DNA of 6,377 nt from an uncultured Lachnospiraceae bacterium (GTDB lineage Bacteria; Bacillota; Clostridia; Lachnospirales; Lachnospiraceae), in assembly GCA_947003375.1 (NCBI GenBank), contig CAMQOJ010000258.1, positions 1 to 6,377 on the forward strand, read 5' to 3'. The position numbers and the translations under genes are program-made. The notes under the pieces were generated by a model. That model worked only from the letters and a program-made list of their open reading frames with translations, searched no databases and was not told the origin of the DNA. Positions 1-6,298 of the stretch are shown in pieces (position 1 is the first letter of the stretch; every line of letters starts with the position of its first letter).

Positions 1-45
1 GATCCTCATCTGTCTCGTGGGCTCGGAGATGTGTATAAGAGACAG
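1..45. other. Untrimmed Nextera (Tn5) sequencing adapter, not genomic
   Basis: Positions 12-45 match the 34-nt Illumina Nextera read-2 adapter exactly, as I remember it. This includes the 19-bp Tn5 mosaic end at 27-45 (AGATGTGTATAAGAGACAG). Before it lie GAT (1-3), which fits the end of the i7 primer, and eight bases (4-11) at the place where a sample index sits. The genomic insert therefore starts at about 46. Two telltale peptides come from translating this stretch: MCIRDS on the plus strand and SYTHLRAHET on the minus strand. It should be masked, and nothing in it should be annotated as coding. Confidence 0.97.
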
Positions 46-1600
46 CTATGGAGATCAGGAGGTTCCCGTCCTGCATCCGTACCTGGAACCGTATGAGCCC
101 GCCGGAAGATATTCCCCGGAAGCCATGCTTGATGCTGTTCTCGATAAAGGGCTGGAACACCAGTTTGACGATATGGCAGCCCAGGCAGCGCTCATCGATA
201 TCGGTCTGTAGAGAGAACTTCTGTCCGAACCGGATGTGCTGGATATAGACATAATTGTTCATATAGTCGATTTCCTCCGCCAGGGTCACGATGCCGGAAG
301 AATTGTGGTTGATGCTGTAGCGCAGCAGGTCGGAGAGCCTGGCGTTCACCTCGCAGGCCGTCTGGTATTTCTCCACCTCGATCAGGGAATTGATGATCTC
401 CAGGGAGTTGAAGAGGAAATGGGGGTTGATCTGGGCCTGGAGGGCCATGAACTCCGCGTCCTTTTTCCTGATTTCCGTCACGTAATTGCGTTCTATCAAC
501 TGGTTCACCTGATTCACCATATCGGTGAAGGAAGTATCGAAGATGCCGATTTCATCGCTTCCCAGGTCAGAGGCGGAGATTCTCAGGTTCCCCCGGCTGA
601 CCTCTCTGATCTTGCCCAGGACGATGGAGAACCGCCTGCCTATGCTGTCGGAGAGGAGGAATCCGATGACGAGGGTGATGAACATCAGCGCCAGGTTCCC
701 CATGGTCAACGTCTGCTTCAGCTTCTCGATGCTTTCCACAGAGCTGGATGCTGCCAGGTAGCACACGCTGCGGAAGCCTGCGGCGGAGTTGGAGCTGGTC
801 AGATAGATCCCCTCCTCCCCCTCATAGTCCGCCACCGGATAGCCATTGTAGATGATGTCGTAGTTCTCGCGGAAAAAGCGGAAATATTCCTCCATTTCCG
901 GGAACTTCTCCCCGTAGATGTAATTCCCCCTGTTATCGATCATGAAGACCTGTTGGAAGGCCTTCCCGTCCACGCTTTTGACCGGCTTGAAGACCTTCTC
1001 CGGAAAGAGGCTCAGCCTGATGACGCCGGCGATCTCCTCTCCGTCCAGGGTATAGACAGGCTTCAGGACGGAGAGGAGCTCTACGGAATAGGGGCTTTTC
1101 GTGTGCAGGAAGAAGCGGTCGAAGTCGCCGCTCTCCAGATGCTCCATCCATTCCTCCCGCTCCTGCCCCAGAGGCTTTATGAAGGTGCTACTGTTGGCGG
1201 AAGGATATTTCAGCGCGTAAAAGGTAAGGTCATAGAGGCCGTAGGGGAACTGGTTGTTGAGGATCTGGCGGATCTGCGCGTCTGCCGTTTCCATGTCCGC
1301 CTGCGTGGCCTGCGGATCCGAGAAGACCAGCCGAATCTGCCTGTCGCTGCTGAGATTGTTCAGGATAGTCCTGAATTTCGTCAGCCTGTAGTCTACATTG
1401 TCCGTATACTGTTCCATGAACTGCTTGGATGTGGCCTGAATCTCTTTGGTCAACAGGTTCCTGGCGTTATTCTGGAAAAAGAAATGGGACACTGCCATTT
1501 CCACCACCAGCTGCAGCATCAGGAGGATGAGGAATTTGTGCATGAGCCTGGTGTGGTACAGATAGTGTTTCCAGGGGGAGCGGAGAGCCTTCACCTTCAT
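46..1600 (-). CDS. Sensor histidine kinase, YesM/LytS type, C-terminus missing
   Basis: This is a membrane sensor kinase that would phosphorylate a response regulator, usually an AraC-type YesN partner in this family. 518 codons are visible, read leftward from ATG at 1600-1598. Residues 1-20 are basic, followed by TM1 (about 22-42), a large extracellular sensor region (about 43-297, Cache-like in size and position), TM2 (about 298-317) and a HAMP-like linker (about 318-370). The His_kinase motif ALQAQINPHFLFNSLE carries the phospho-acceptor His394, and the N box PFIENSIKHG lies at 484-493. The reading frame then meets the adapter at 45, so the DNGxG ATP-binding box and the stop are absent. 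This is an assembly end, not a mutation. The start at 1600 was chosen for its AAAAGGA ribosome site. An in-frame ATG at 1633, directly after a TAG, is possible but has a poor ribosome site. The gene is divergent from the transporter operon, which it probably controls. Confidence 0.93.
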
Positions 1601-1609
1601 GGTCGTATT

Positions 1610-1616
1610 TCCTTTT
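1610..1616 (-). promoter_or_regulatory. Ribosome binding site of the histidine kinase
   Basis: Read on the minus strand, AAAAGGA lies about 9 nt before the ATG at 1600. It favours this start over the in-frame ATG at 1633, which has only a CCGGA-like sequence upstream. Confidence 0.55.
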
Positions 1617-1663
1617 CTTGTCTGTATTTCCATCTATATCCGGAGAGCTTTGCGGGTGTCAAC

Positions 1664-1692
1664 ATTATACTATAGGACATAATGTGCATAAA
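1664..1692 (-). promoter_or_regulatory. Leftward promoter for the histidine kinase
   Basis: On the minus strand a perfect -10 box TATAAT lies at 1669-1664. A weak -35 candidate, TTTATG (3 of 6 matches to TTGACA), lies at 1692-1687 with a 17-bp spacer. Transcription would start near 1657, giving a leader of roughly 57 nt to the ATG at 1600. The weak -35 suggests low basal or activator-dependent expression (inference). Confidence 0.55.
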
Positions 1693-1731
1693 GAGGAATT
1701 TTATCACTGCTTTGGCGGGGCATCTGACATT

Positions 1732-1766
1732 TTTCCACACGGAAGGTGAAAAATATATATTTCCAC
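1732..1766 (+). repeat. Repeated TTTCCAC element around the rightward -35
   Basis: TTTCCAC occurs at 1732-1738 and again at 1760-1766, 28 bp apart, each within a looser ATnTTTCCACnC context. An imperfect inverted copy, GTGAAAA, lies between them at 1746-1752. With the second direct copy it forms a dyad (GTG-A-AAA / TTT-C-CAC) centred on the AT-rich stretch 1751-1760. The second copy overlaps the proposed -35. This arrangement suits a transcription regulator, such as an AraC-type response regulator paired with the adjacent kinase, but no binding data are available and a chance repeat is possible. Confidence 0.35.
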
Positions 1767-1789
1767 GCCGCGGGCCGCTTTGCTATAAT
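1760..1789 (+). promoter_or_regulatory. Rightward promoter of the transporter operon
   Basis: A perfect -10 TATAAT lies at 1784-1789, preceded by TGC at 1781-1783, which makes it an extended -10. A -35 candidate, TTTCCA (4 of 6 matches to TTGACA), lies at 1760-1765 with an 18-bp spacer. The predicted start is near 1796, leaving about 58 nt of leader before the binding-protein ATG at 1854. It is probably the main sigma-A promoter for the operon. Confidence 0.7.
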
Positions 1790-1800
1790 GGGCCTCGTAA

Positions 1801-1831
1801 CCAAGCTTGGAGGCAGACGGTAAGGATACCG
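1801..1831 (+). promoter_or_regulatory. Palindrome and small hairpin in the 5' leader
   Basis: CCAAGCTTGG at 1801-1810 is a perfect 10-bp palindrome about 5 nt after the predicted transcript start, a position suited to an operator that blocks early transcription. Next, CGGTA (1818-1822) pairs with TACCG (1827-1831) around an AGGA loop, ending just before the ribosome site. Both are short and could be chance. Confidence 0.3.
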
Positions 1832-1838
1832 GAACAAA

Positions 1839-1845
1839 AAGGAGG
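1839..1845 (+). promoter_or_regulatory. Ribosome binding site of the solute-binding protein
   Basis: AAGGAGG is a near-perfect Shine-Dalgarno sequence ending 8 nt before ATG 1854. A nearer ATG at 1849 opens only a three-codon frame (ATG AAA TGG TAA), so 1854 is the true start. Confidence 0.85.
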
Positions 1846-1853
1846 ACTATGAA

Positions 1854-3284
1854 ATGGTAAGAAGAAAAAGAGGCAGGATGGCCGCCGTGCTTCTGGCGGC
1901 GATGATGACGGCTTCCGCTCTGCTGGCAGGGTGCGGCGGAGAGGATGCCGCGGATACACCGGGCAGCACCCAGGATGGCACGTCGGATACGGCAGCGGAT
2001 GAAAGCAGGGCAGACGGGGGAGCGGATGAAGACGGGGACGCTTCCACGGAAAAAACAAAGCTCACCATGGTAACTTATCTGGGGAATCCCTCCAGGGACG
2101 CCCTGATCCAGGAGCTGGTGGCGGACCTTAATATAGAACTGGAGATCATCTCGCCTCCGGCGGATCAGGCACAGCAGAAGATCTCCACCATGCTCCAGAG
2201 CGGGCAGGGCATCGATATCGTGGAAGTGGACTCCGTGCCGGTGACCCATATCTCCAACGGATTCATCGAGCCTTTGAATTCCTATGTGGAGGGTTGGGAG
2301 GATTGGGGCAGCGTAAGCGAATTCCTGAAGGCCCAGCTCACCTCCTATGACGGAAATGTGTACTCCATCCCCTACGGCGTGTACGAGAGGGCCCTGTTCT
2401 ATCGGAAGGACTGGTTCGAGGAGAAGAACCTCTCCGTTCCCGGGACCTGGGAGGAGCTCTACAATACGGCAGTGGAGCTGACGGATCCTTCCCAGAACCG
2501 CTACGGCTATTCCTTCCGGGGTGGTGCAGGCACCACCGGCTTCCTGCAGATGACGATCCTTTCCTTTGTGGATCCGGGGAAGGTGGATATCGCGGTTCCC
2601 TTCATCTCCAGGGACAGCAGGAGCGTATACCTCCAGCCCGAGGCGGCGGAGGCCATGAATTTCTATAAGAAGCTCTACGAGGACGGCTCCCATCCGGATT
2701 CCATCGCCTGGGGCTATGCGGAGATGGTGGAGGCCTTCTATTCCGGCACCACGGCCATGCTGATCCAGGATCCGGAGGTCATCGCCACCTGCGAGGAGTA
2801 TATGGAGGAGGGCACCTGGGATGTTGCGCCTCTTCCGGTAGGCCCCAGCGGCCGGGCGCTCTTCCCCGCGGGATTCGCGGGCTGGGGCATCGCTTCCAGC
2901 TCCCAGAACAAGGAGGCTGCCTGGGAAGTGATCAAGGCCCTCTCCAGCGTGGAGGGGAACACCACCTTCTGTAAGAAGAACGGGAACATTCCCATCCATA
3001 CCACGGCCCAGGAGGATCCCTTCTTCAGCGAGGGATATTACGGGTGCTATATCGATATGGCGGCAGACCCGGATTCCTATGTGGGGTATGTGGACGGCGG
3101 CGAGAACAGATTCGCCACCGAGGAAGAGCTGGAGCAGCTCAACCAGTTCAGACCGGCGGCGGATCCGGCGGTGCAGGCCATGCTCCTGGGGCAGACCACG
3201 CCCGAGGAATGCGCCGAGACCCTTGCATCCTTCTATAGCTGGTCGCAGGACAGCGAATGGGTGAAGGAGAGGTTCGCCCAGTAA
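1854..3284 (+). CDS. Extracellular solute-binding lipoprotein, ABC importer (family 1)
   Basis: This is the 476-residue ligand-capturing subunit of an ABC importer, expected to be anchored to the outer face of the membrane. The N-terminus has a basic stretch (VRRKRGR), a hydrophobic core (about 9-25) and the lipobox LLAGC, with Cys27 as the lipidated residue. Residues about 28-67 form a low-complexity linker rich in Asp, Glu, Gly, Ala and Ser. The folded domain begins near residue 68. Family 1 hallmarks include DIVEVDS (121-127), SIPYGVYERALFYRKDWFEEKNL (171-193, where the family has a P-Y-G...Y-x-K-D pattern), PGTWEELY (196-203) and WDVAPLPVGPSG (322-333). The length is normal for the family. 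Relatives mostly bind oligosaccharides or other polyols, but the ligand cannot be read from the sequence. It is first in the operon, before two matching permeases. Confidence 0.93.
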   Translation: MVRRKRGRMAAVLLAAMMTASALLAGCGGEDAADTPGSTQDGTSDTAADESRADGGADEDGDASTEKTKLTMVTYLGNPSRDALIQELVADLNIELEIISPPADQAQQKISTMLQSGQGIDIVEVDSVPVTHISNGFIEPLNSYVEGWEDWGSVSEFLKAQLTSYDGNVYSIPYGVYERALFYRKDWFEEKNLSVPGTWEELYNTAVELTDPSQNRYGYSFRGGAGTTGFLQMTILSFVDPGKVDIAVPFISRDSRSVYLQPEAAEAMNFYKKLYEDGSHPDSIAWGYAEMVEAFYSGTTAMLIQDPEVIATCEEYMEEGTWDVAPLPVGPSGRALFPAGFAGWGIASSSQNKEAAWEVIKALSSVEGNTTFCKKNGNIPIHTTAQEDPFFSEGYYGCYIDMAADPDSYVGYVDGGENRFATEEELEQLNQFRPAADPAVQAMLLGQTTPEECAETLASFYSWSQDSEWVKERFAQ

Positions 3285-3310
3285 GACAGGCACAGGCAAT
3301 CCGACGAGGA

Positions 3311-3347
3311 GGCTGTCCGGGCCGGTTACGGCTTCGGGCAGCCTTTT
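3311..3347 (+). terminator. Intercistronic hairpin, likely leaky terminator
   Basis: GGCTGTCCG (3311-3319) pairs with CGGGCAGCC (3335-3343) over 9 bp with one G-U pair. Inside it, GCCG (3321-3324) pairs with CGGC (3329-3332) around a GTTA loop. TTTT follows at 3344-3347. The U tract is short, so termination is probably partial. In such operons this would raise binding-protein mRNA over permease mRNA by attenuation or by protecting the 3' end (inference). Transcription must continue to express the permeases, since no other promoter is evident downstream. Confidence 0.7.
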
Positions 3348-3358
3348 GACGTCAGGAG

Positions 3359-3364
3359 AAAGGA
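3359..3364 (+). promoter_or_regulatory. Ribosome binding site deciding the first permease start
   Basis: AAAGGA lies 8 nt before ATG 3373. The longer in-frame alternative, TTG at 3346, lies inside the T tract of the hairpin and has no ribosome site of its own, so it is rejected. Confidence 0.7.
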
Positions 3365-3372
3365 TCGGACAG

Positions 3373-4284
3373 ATGCATAACAAGAAAATCAAATTGTCAA
3401 AGAAGGCCCGGGACAGATGGTTCATCGCTCTGTTCCTTCTGCCGGGGCTGTTCATGATTCTGGTGATGCTGTATTACCCTGCTGTAGACGGCGTGGTGAT
3501 GGCCTTCCAGGACGTGAAGGCCTACAATATCTTCAGCAGGGAGTTCAACGGCCTGGAGAACTTCCGCAGGCTGTTCTCCAACATTACATATCTGGGAACC
3601 TGGAAGAACACGCTGGTGTGGGTGGTGGGCTGCGTGGCCCTGGAGTTCGTCCTGGGCTTCGGCATCGCCCTGCTGCTGCAAAAGCCCTTCCGGGGCAAGA
3701 AGTTCTACGAATGCGTGGTGTTCATGCCCTGGGCGCTGTCGGGCTTCATGGTGGGCATCATGTGGAAGTGGATGTTCAACGGGAGCAACGGCGTCATCAA
3801 CGATATCCTGATACGCCTGGGAATCGTGGAGCAGCAGGTAGGGTTCCTGTCCAATCCGGACTATGCCCTGGGCAGCGTCATGGTGGCCAAGGTATGGACA
3901 GGAATGGCCTTTTTTGCCATCATTACCATGGCGGCCTTAAAGACCATCCCCCAGGAGATGTATGAGGCGGCGGCCATAGACGGGGCCGGGCCCCTTACGA
4001 AGTTCTTCTATATTACCCTTCCCTCCATCCGGGTCATATTGCTGCTGATGGTGCTGATGCGGGCGGTGCAGACCATGAACGCGCCTGACCTGATCTTCGG
4101 CATGACACAGGGCGGGCCCGCGGGCAGCAGCCATATCGCCTCCAGCTATATCATGACGGAGGTGATCAAGGGGAACGACTACGGCATGGTATCGGCGGCA
4201 GGCGTGGTACTGTGGCTGGTGACCCTGGTCTTTACGGGCATCTATCTGGCGTGCACCAATACTCTGAAAGGCGGTGACGAATGA
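3373..4284 (+). CDS. ABC transporter permease, MalF/UgpA-like
   Basis: This is one of two membrane subunits forming the translocation channel of the importer, 303 residues from ATG 3373. A basic N-terminus (HNKKIKLSKKARDR) precedes hydrophobic segments at about 16-35, 78-102, 112-134, 165-189, 217-238 and 273-294, giving the usual six. The cytoplasmic EAA loop, which docks on the ATPase, is well preserved: EAAAIDGAG at 198-206, followed by FFYITLPSI (211-219). The C-terminal half has MTQGGPAGSS (244-253), a typical position-specific motif of MalF-type sugar permeases. The gene ends in a 4-nt overlap (ATGA) with the next permease, which implies translational coupling and a 1:1 heterodimer. Substrate is not predictable. 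Confidence 0.93.
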   Translation: MHNKKIKLSKKARDRWFIALFLLPGLFMILVMLYYPAVDGVVMAFQDVKAYNIFSREFNGLENFRRLFSNITYLGTWKNTLVWVVGCVALEFVLGFGIALLLQKPFRGKKFYECVVFMPWALSGFMVGIMWKWMFNGSNGVINDILIRLGIVEQQVGFLSNPDYALGSVMVAKVWTGMAFFAIITMAALKTIPQEMYEAAAIDGAGPLTKFFYITLPSIRVILLLMVLMRAVQTMNAPDLIFGMTQGGPAGSSHIASSYIMTEVIKGNDYGMVSAAGVVLWLVTLVFTGIYLACTNTLKGGDE

Positions 4285-5117
4285 TGGGGAAGAGGAGAAA
4301 TATCTTTCCGCTGGCAGGCAGGTATGTCCTGTTGGCGCTGTTCTTCGTATTTACGGTGTTCCCGTTTCTGTGGCTCCTGCTGACTTCCCTGAAGGGGAGC
4401 AGGGAGCTGTATGAATTTCCCGTGCGTTATCTCCCCAGGGAGGCGACGCTTAGCAACTACAGGGAAGTGATACAGATGGGGGATTTTGGAAGGTATATCT
4501 GCAACAGCCTGACGGTGGCCCTGGCGGGAGCGTGCCTGGTGGTATTGATTGCGGGAATGTCCTCCTACATCCTTTCCAGGATGGAGTTCAAGTCCAAGCC
4601 TGCGGTCTTCATGATCTTCATGATGACCCAGATGCTTCCCAGCGCGGTGGGGTTCGCGCCCCTATATATCCTGATGACGAGGCTGGGGATGGTGGACAGG
4701 CTGTCCACGGTGATTTTGATCCTGGCGGGAGGCCAGATTCCCTTCGGCACCATACTGCTGATCGGATTCATGAAGGGGATTCCGAAGGCGCTGGAGGAGT
4801 CGGCGCTGCTGGACGGCTGCGGCAGGGTGAAGACATTTTTCCTGATCGTGATGCCTCTGGCAAAGGCGGGGCTGTTCTCCGTGTTCATCTTCGTCTTCCT
4901 GGCCTGCTGGAACGATGTGTACACCTCCGTGCTGTACATCAACGCCAACGCCAGGAAGACGCTGACGGTGGCCATATATTCCATGATCGGAAAATATGAC
5001 ATCAACTGGGGGAACGTGGCTGCGGGGACGCTGATCGCCATGGCTCCCGCCATCCTTCTTTTCAGCTTCATGAAGGAGATTTTCGTGGAAAACATCGCGG
5101 GAGCGGTGAAGGAATAA
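4281..5117 (+). CDS. ABC transporter permease, MalG/UgpE-like
   Basis: This is the second channel subunit, 278 residues. The start ATG 4281 overlaps the previous stop (ATGA). A second ATG at 4284 is equally possible and costs one residue. AAGGCGG (4268-4274) serves as the ribosome site. Hydrophobic segments lie at about 12-35, 75-99, 107-131, 141-163, 186-208 and 247-264. The EAA-type loop is diverged: ESALLDGCG at 173-181 instead of EAAxxDGAx, followed by FFLIVMPLAK (186-195). Asp178 and Gly179 are kept. The C-terminus FVENIAGAVKE matches the conserved F-V-x-G-x-x-A-G-A-V-K ending of this family. No ATPase gene adjoins; such importers often share an MsmX-like ATPase encoded elsewhere (family knowledge). 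Confidence 0.93.
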   Translation: MMGKRRNIFPLAGRYVLLALFFVFTVFPFLWLLLTSLKGSRELYEFPVRYLPREATLSNYREVIQMGDFGRYICNSLTVALAGACLVVLIAGMSSYILSRMEFKSKPAVFMIFMMTQMLPSAVGFAPLYILMTRLGMVDRLSTVILILAGGQIPFGTILLIGFMKGIPKALEESALLDGCGRVKTFFLIVMPLAKAGLFSVFIFVFLACWNDVYTSVLYINANARKTLTVAIYSMIGKYDINWGNVAAGTLIAMAPAILLFSFMKEIFVENIAGAVKE

Positions 5118-5127
5118 CAGGACAAAA

Positions 5128-5135
5128 GAGAGGTG
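5128..5135 (+). promoter_or_regulatory. Ribosome binding site of the PLP enzyme
   Basis: GAGAGGTG lies 5 nt before ATG 5141 in a gap of only 23 nt after the permease stop. No terminator or promoter is seen in this gap, so the PLP gene is in the same transcript. Confidence 0.7.
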
Positions 5136-5140
5136 CCAAA

Positions 5141-6298
5141 ATGAGAGCGGAAGAGATTTGTACCCACTATGGGGAGGACCCGGCCAGGTTCCACGGGGCG
5201 GTGAACACGCCCATTTTCCAGACCTCGCTGTTCGTTGACTGCGAGGGGAACGAAGGCGGGCTGGAGGGCAGGTACGCGTACACCAGGGTGTCCAACCCTA
5301 CCACGGAGGTGGTGGAGCAGAAGGTGGCCGCCCTGGAGCAGGGGGAGGCGGCGAAGTGCTTCTCCTCCGGCATGGGAGCCATCAGCGCGGCCATGATGCA
5401 TTACATAAAAGAAGACAGCCACGTAGTTGCTACGGCGAGCATCTATGGCCCGGCCCGCCGTTTCCTGTCGGAGTACATGAAACGGTTCGGGATAAAGGTC
5501 ACCTTCGTCAGCGGCACGGATCCGGAGGAGCTGGAAGCGGCGGTCTGCGAACAGACGGATCTGATCTACCTGGAGAGCCCCTCCACATACCTTTTCCTGG
5601 TGCAGGACCTGGAAAGAATCGCGGAGATCGCGAAAAAACACCATGCGGCAACGGTCATCGACAATACCTACGCCACGCCGATCTTCCAGAAGCCCCTGAC
5701 CATGGGCATCGACATGGTGGTGCACTCCGCCTCCAAATACCTGGGAGGCCACAGCGACATCATCGGCGGCGTGGTGGCAGGCCGAAGGGAGGATGTGGAG
5801 CAGATGGCCCAGAATGAGAGGGAGCTGTTCGGGGCCGTGATGAGCCCCTTCGACTCCTGGCTGATGCTGCGCGGCATCCGGACGCTGCCTGTCAGGATGC
5901 GGCAGCACATGAAGAACGCCCTGGAGATGGCGGCGTATTTCCAGGAGCTGGACATCGTCAAAGAGGTTATCTACCCCTACTGGAACACCCATCCCCAGTA
6001 CGAGCTGGCGAAGCGGCAGATGACGGGGGCCAGCGGGCTGATGAGCGTGGTCTTCGACCTGCCCGGGGAGCAGATCCACAGAATCGTGGAGGCGCTGGAG
6101 TTCTTCTACAGAGGGCCCAGCTGGGGCGGCTATGAGAGTCTTGCCTCCCCGGTGGGGGCCGACCTGGAGCGGGACAATGAGACCATGAAGAAGGGCCTGG
6201 TGCGCCTGCACATCGGGCTGGAGGGAGCGGATTTGCTGAAAGAGGATTTTGAGAGGGCAGTGAAGCATGTGCTTGGAAGAGGTGTTTCCCTTGGATGA
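5141..6298 (+). CDS. PLP-dependent Cys/Met metabolism (trans-sulfuration) enzyme
   Basis: This is a 385-residue cytoplasmic enzyme of the family that holds cystathionine gamma-synthase, the cystathionine lyases, methionine gamma-lyase and O-acetylhomoserine sulfhydrylase; the length is typical. Visible features are Y-T-R-V-S-N-P-T (47-54), whose Tyr47 and Arg49 contact the cofactor phosphate of the neighbouring subunit; SSGMGA (75-80), another phosphate loop; Tyr102 in YGP, the expected ring-stacking residue; VIDNTYATP (172-180), with Asp174 for the pyridine nitrogen; SASKYLGGHSD (196-206), with Lys199 as Schiff-base lysine; and SWGGYESL plus VRLHIGLE near the C-terminus, where the family binds the substrate carboxylate. 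All catalytic positions are present, so it should be active. The segment after Tyr102 reads GPARR rather than the usual GxT, so the exact reaction (beta- or gamma-elimination, or replacement) is uncertain. It is cotranscribed with a sugar-type importer and overlaps the activase gene by 32 nt. Confidence 0.88.
   Translation: MRAEEICTHYGEDPARFHGAVNTPIFQTSLFVDCEGNEGGLEGRYAYTRVSNPTTEVVEQKVAALEQGEAAKCFSSGMGAISAAMMHYIKEDSHVVATASIYGPARRFLSEYMKRFGIKVTFVSGTDPEELEAAVCEQTDLIYLESPSTYLFLVQDLERIAEIAKKHHAATVIDNTYATPIFQKPLTMGIDMVVHSASKYLGGHSDIIGGVVAGRREDVEQMAQNERELFGAVMSPFDSWLMLRGIRTLPVRMRQHMKNALEMAAYFQELDIVKEVIYPYWNTHPQYELAKRQMTGASGLMSVVFDLPGEQIHRIVEALEFFYRGPSWGGYESLASPVGADLERDNETMKKGLVRLHIGLEGADLLKEDFERAVKHVLGRGVSLG

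Noticed and set aside
27..45. Tn5 mosaic end as evidence of a natural transposon
   Set aside because: It is joined to the rest of the Nextera adapter and an index-like 8-mer, with no transposase gene or target duplication. It is library-derived.
17..211. Small plus-strand frame beginning MGSEMCIRDS
   Set aside because: Its first residues come from the Nextera adapter (the known MCIRDS artefact), and the rest is antisense to the kinase.
236..1675. 479-codon plus-strand open frame opposite the kinase
   Set aside because: It has no recognisable domain. The opposite strand carries clear YesM-type kinase motifs in a continuous frame, so this is an antisense shadow in GC-rich coding DNA.
3346..3372. 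Nine-codon N-terminal extension of the first permease from TTG
   Set aside because: The TTG lies in the terminator T tract and lacks a ribosome site, while ATG 3373 has AAAGGA at 8 nt spacing.
1704..3455. 583-codon minus-strand open frame across the binding-protein gene
   Set aside because: It has no ribosome site or known motif and crosses the promoter, hairpin and permease start. The plus strand has a lipobox and family 1 binding-protein motifs.
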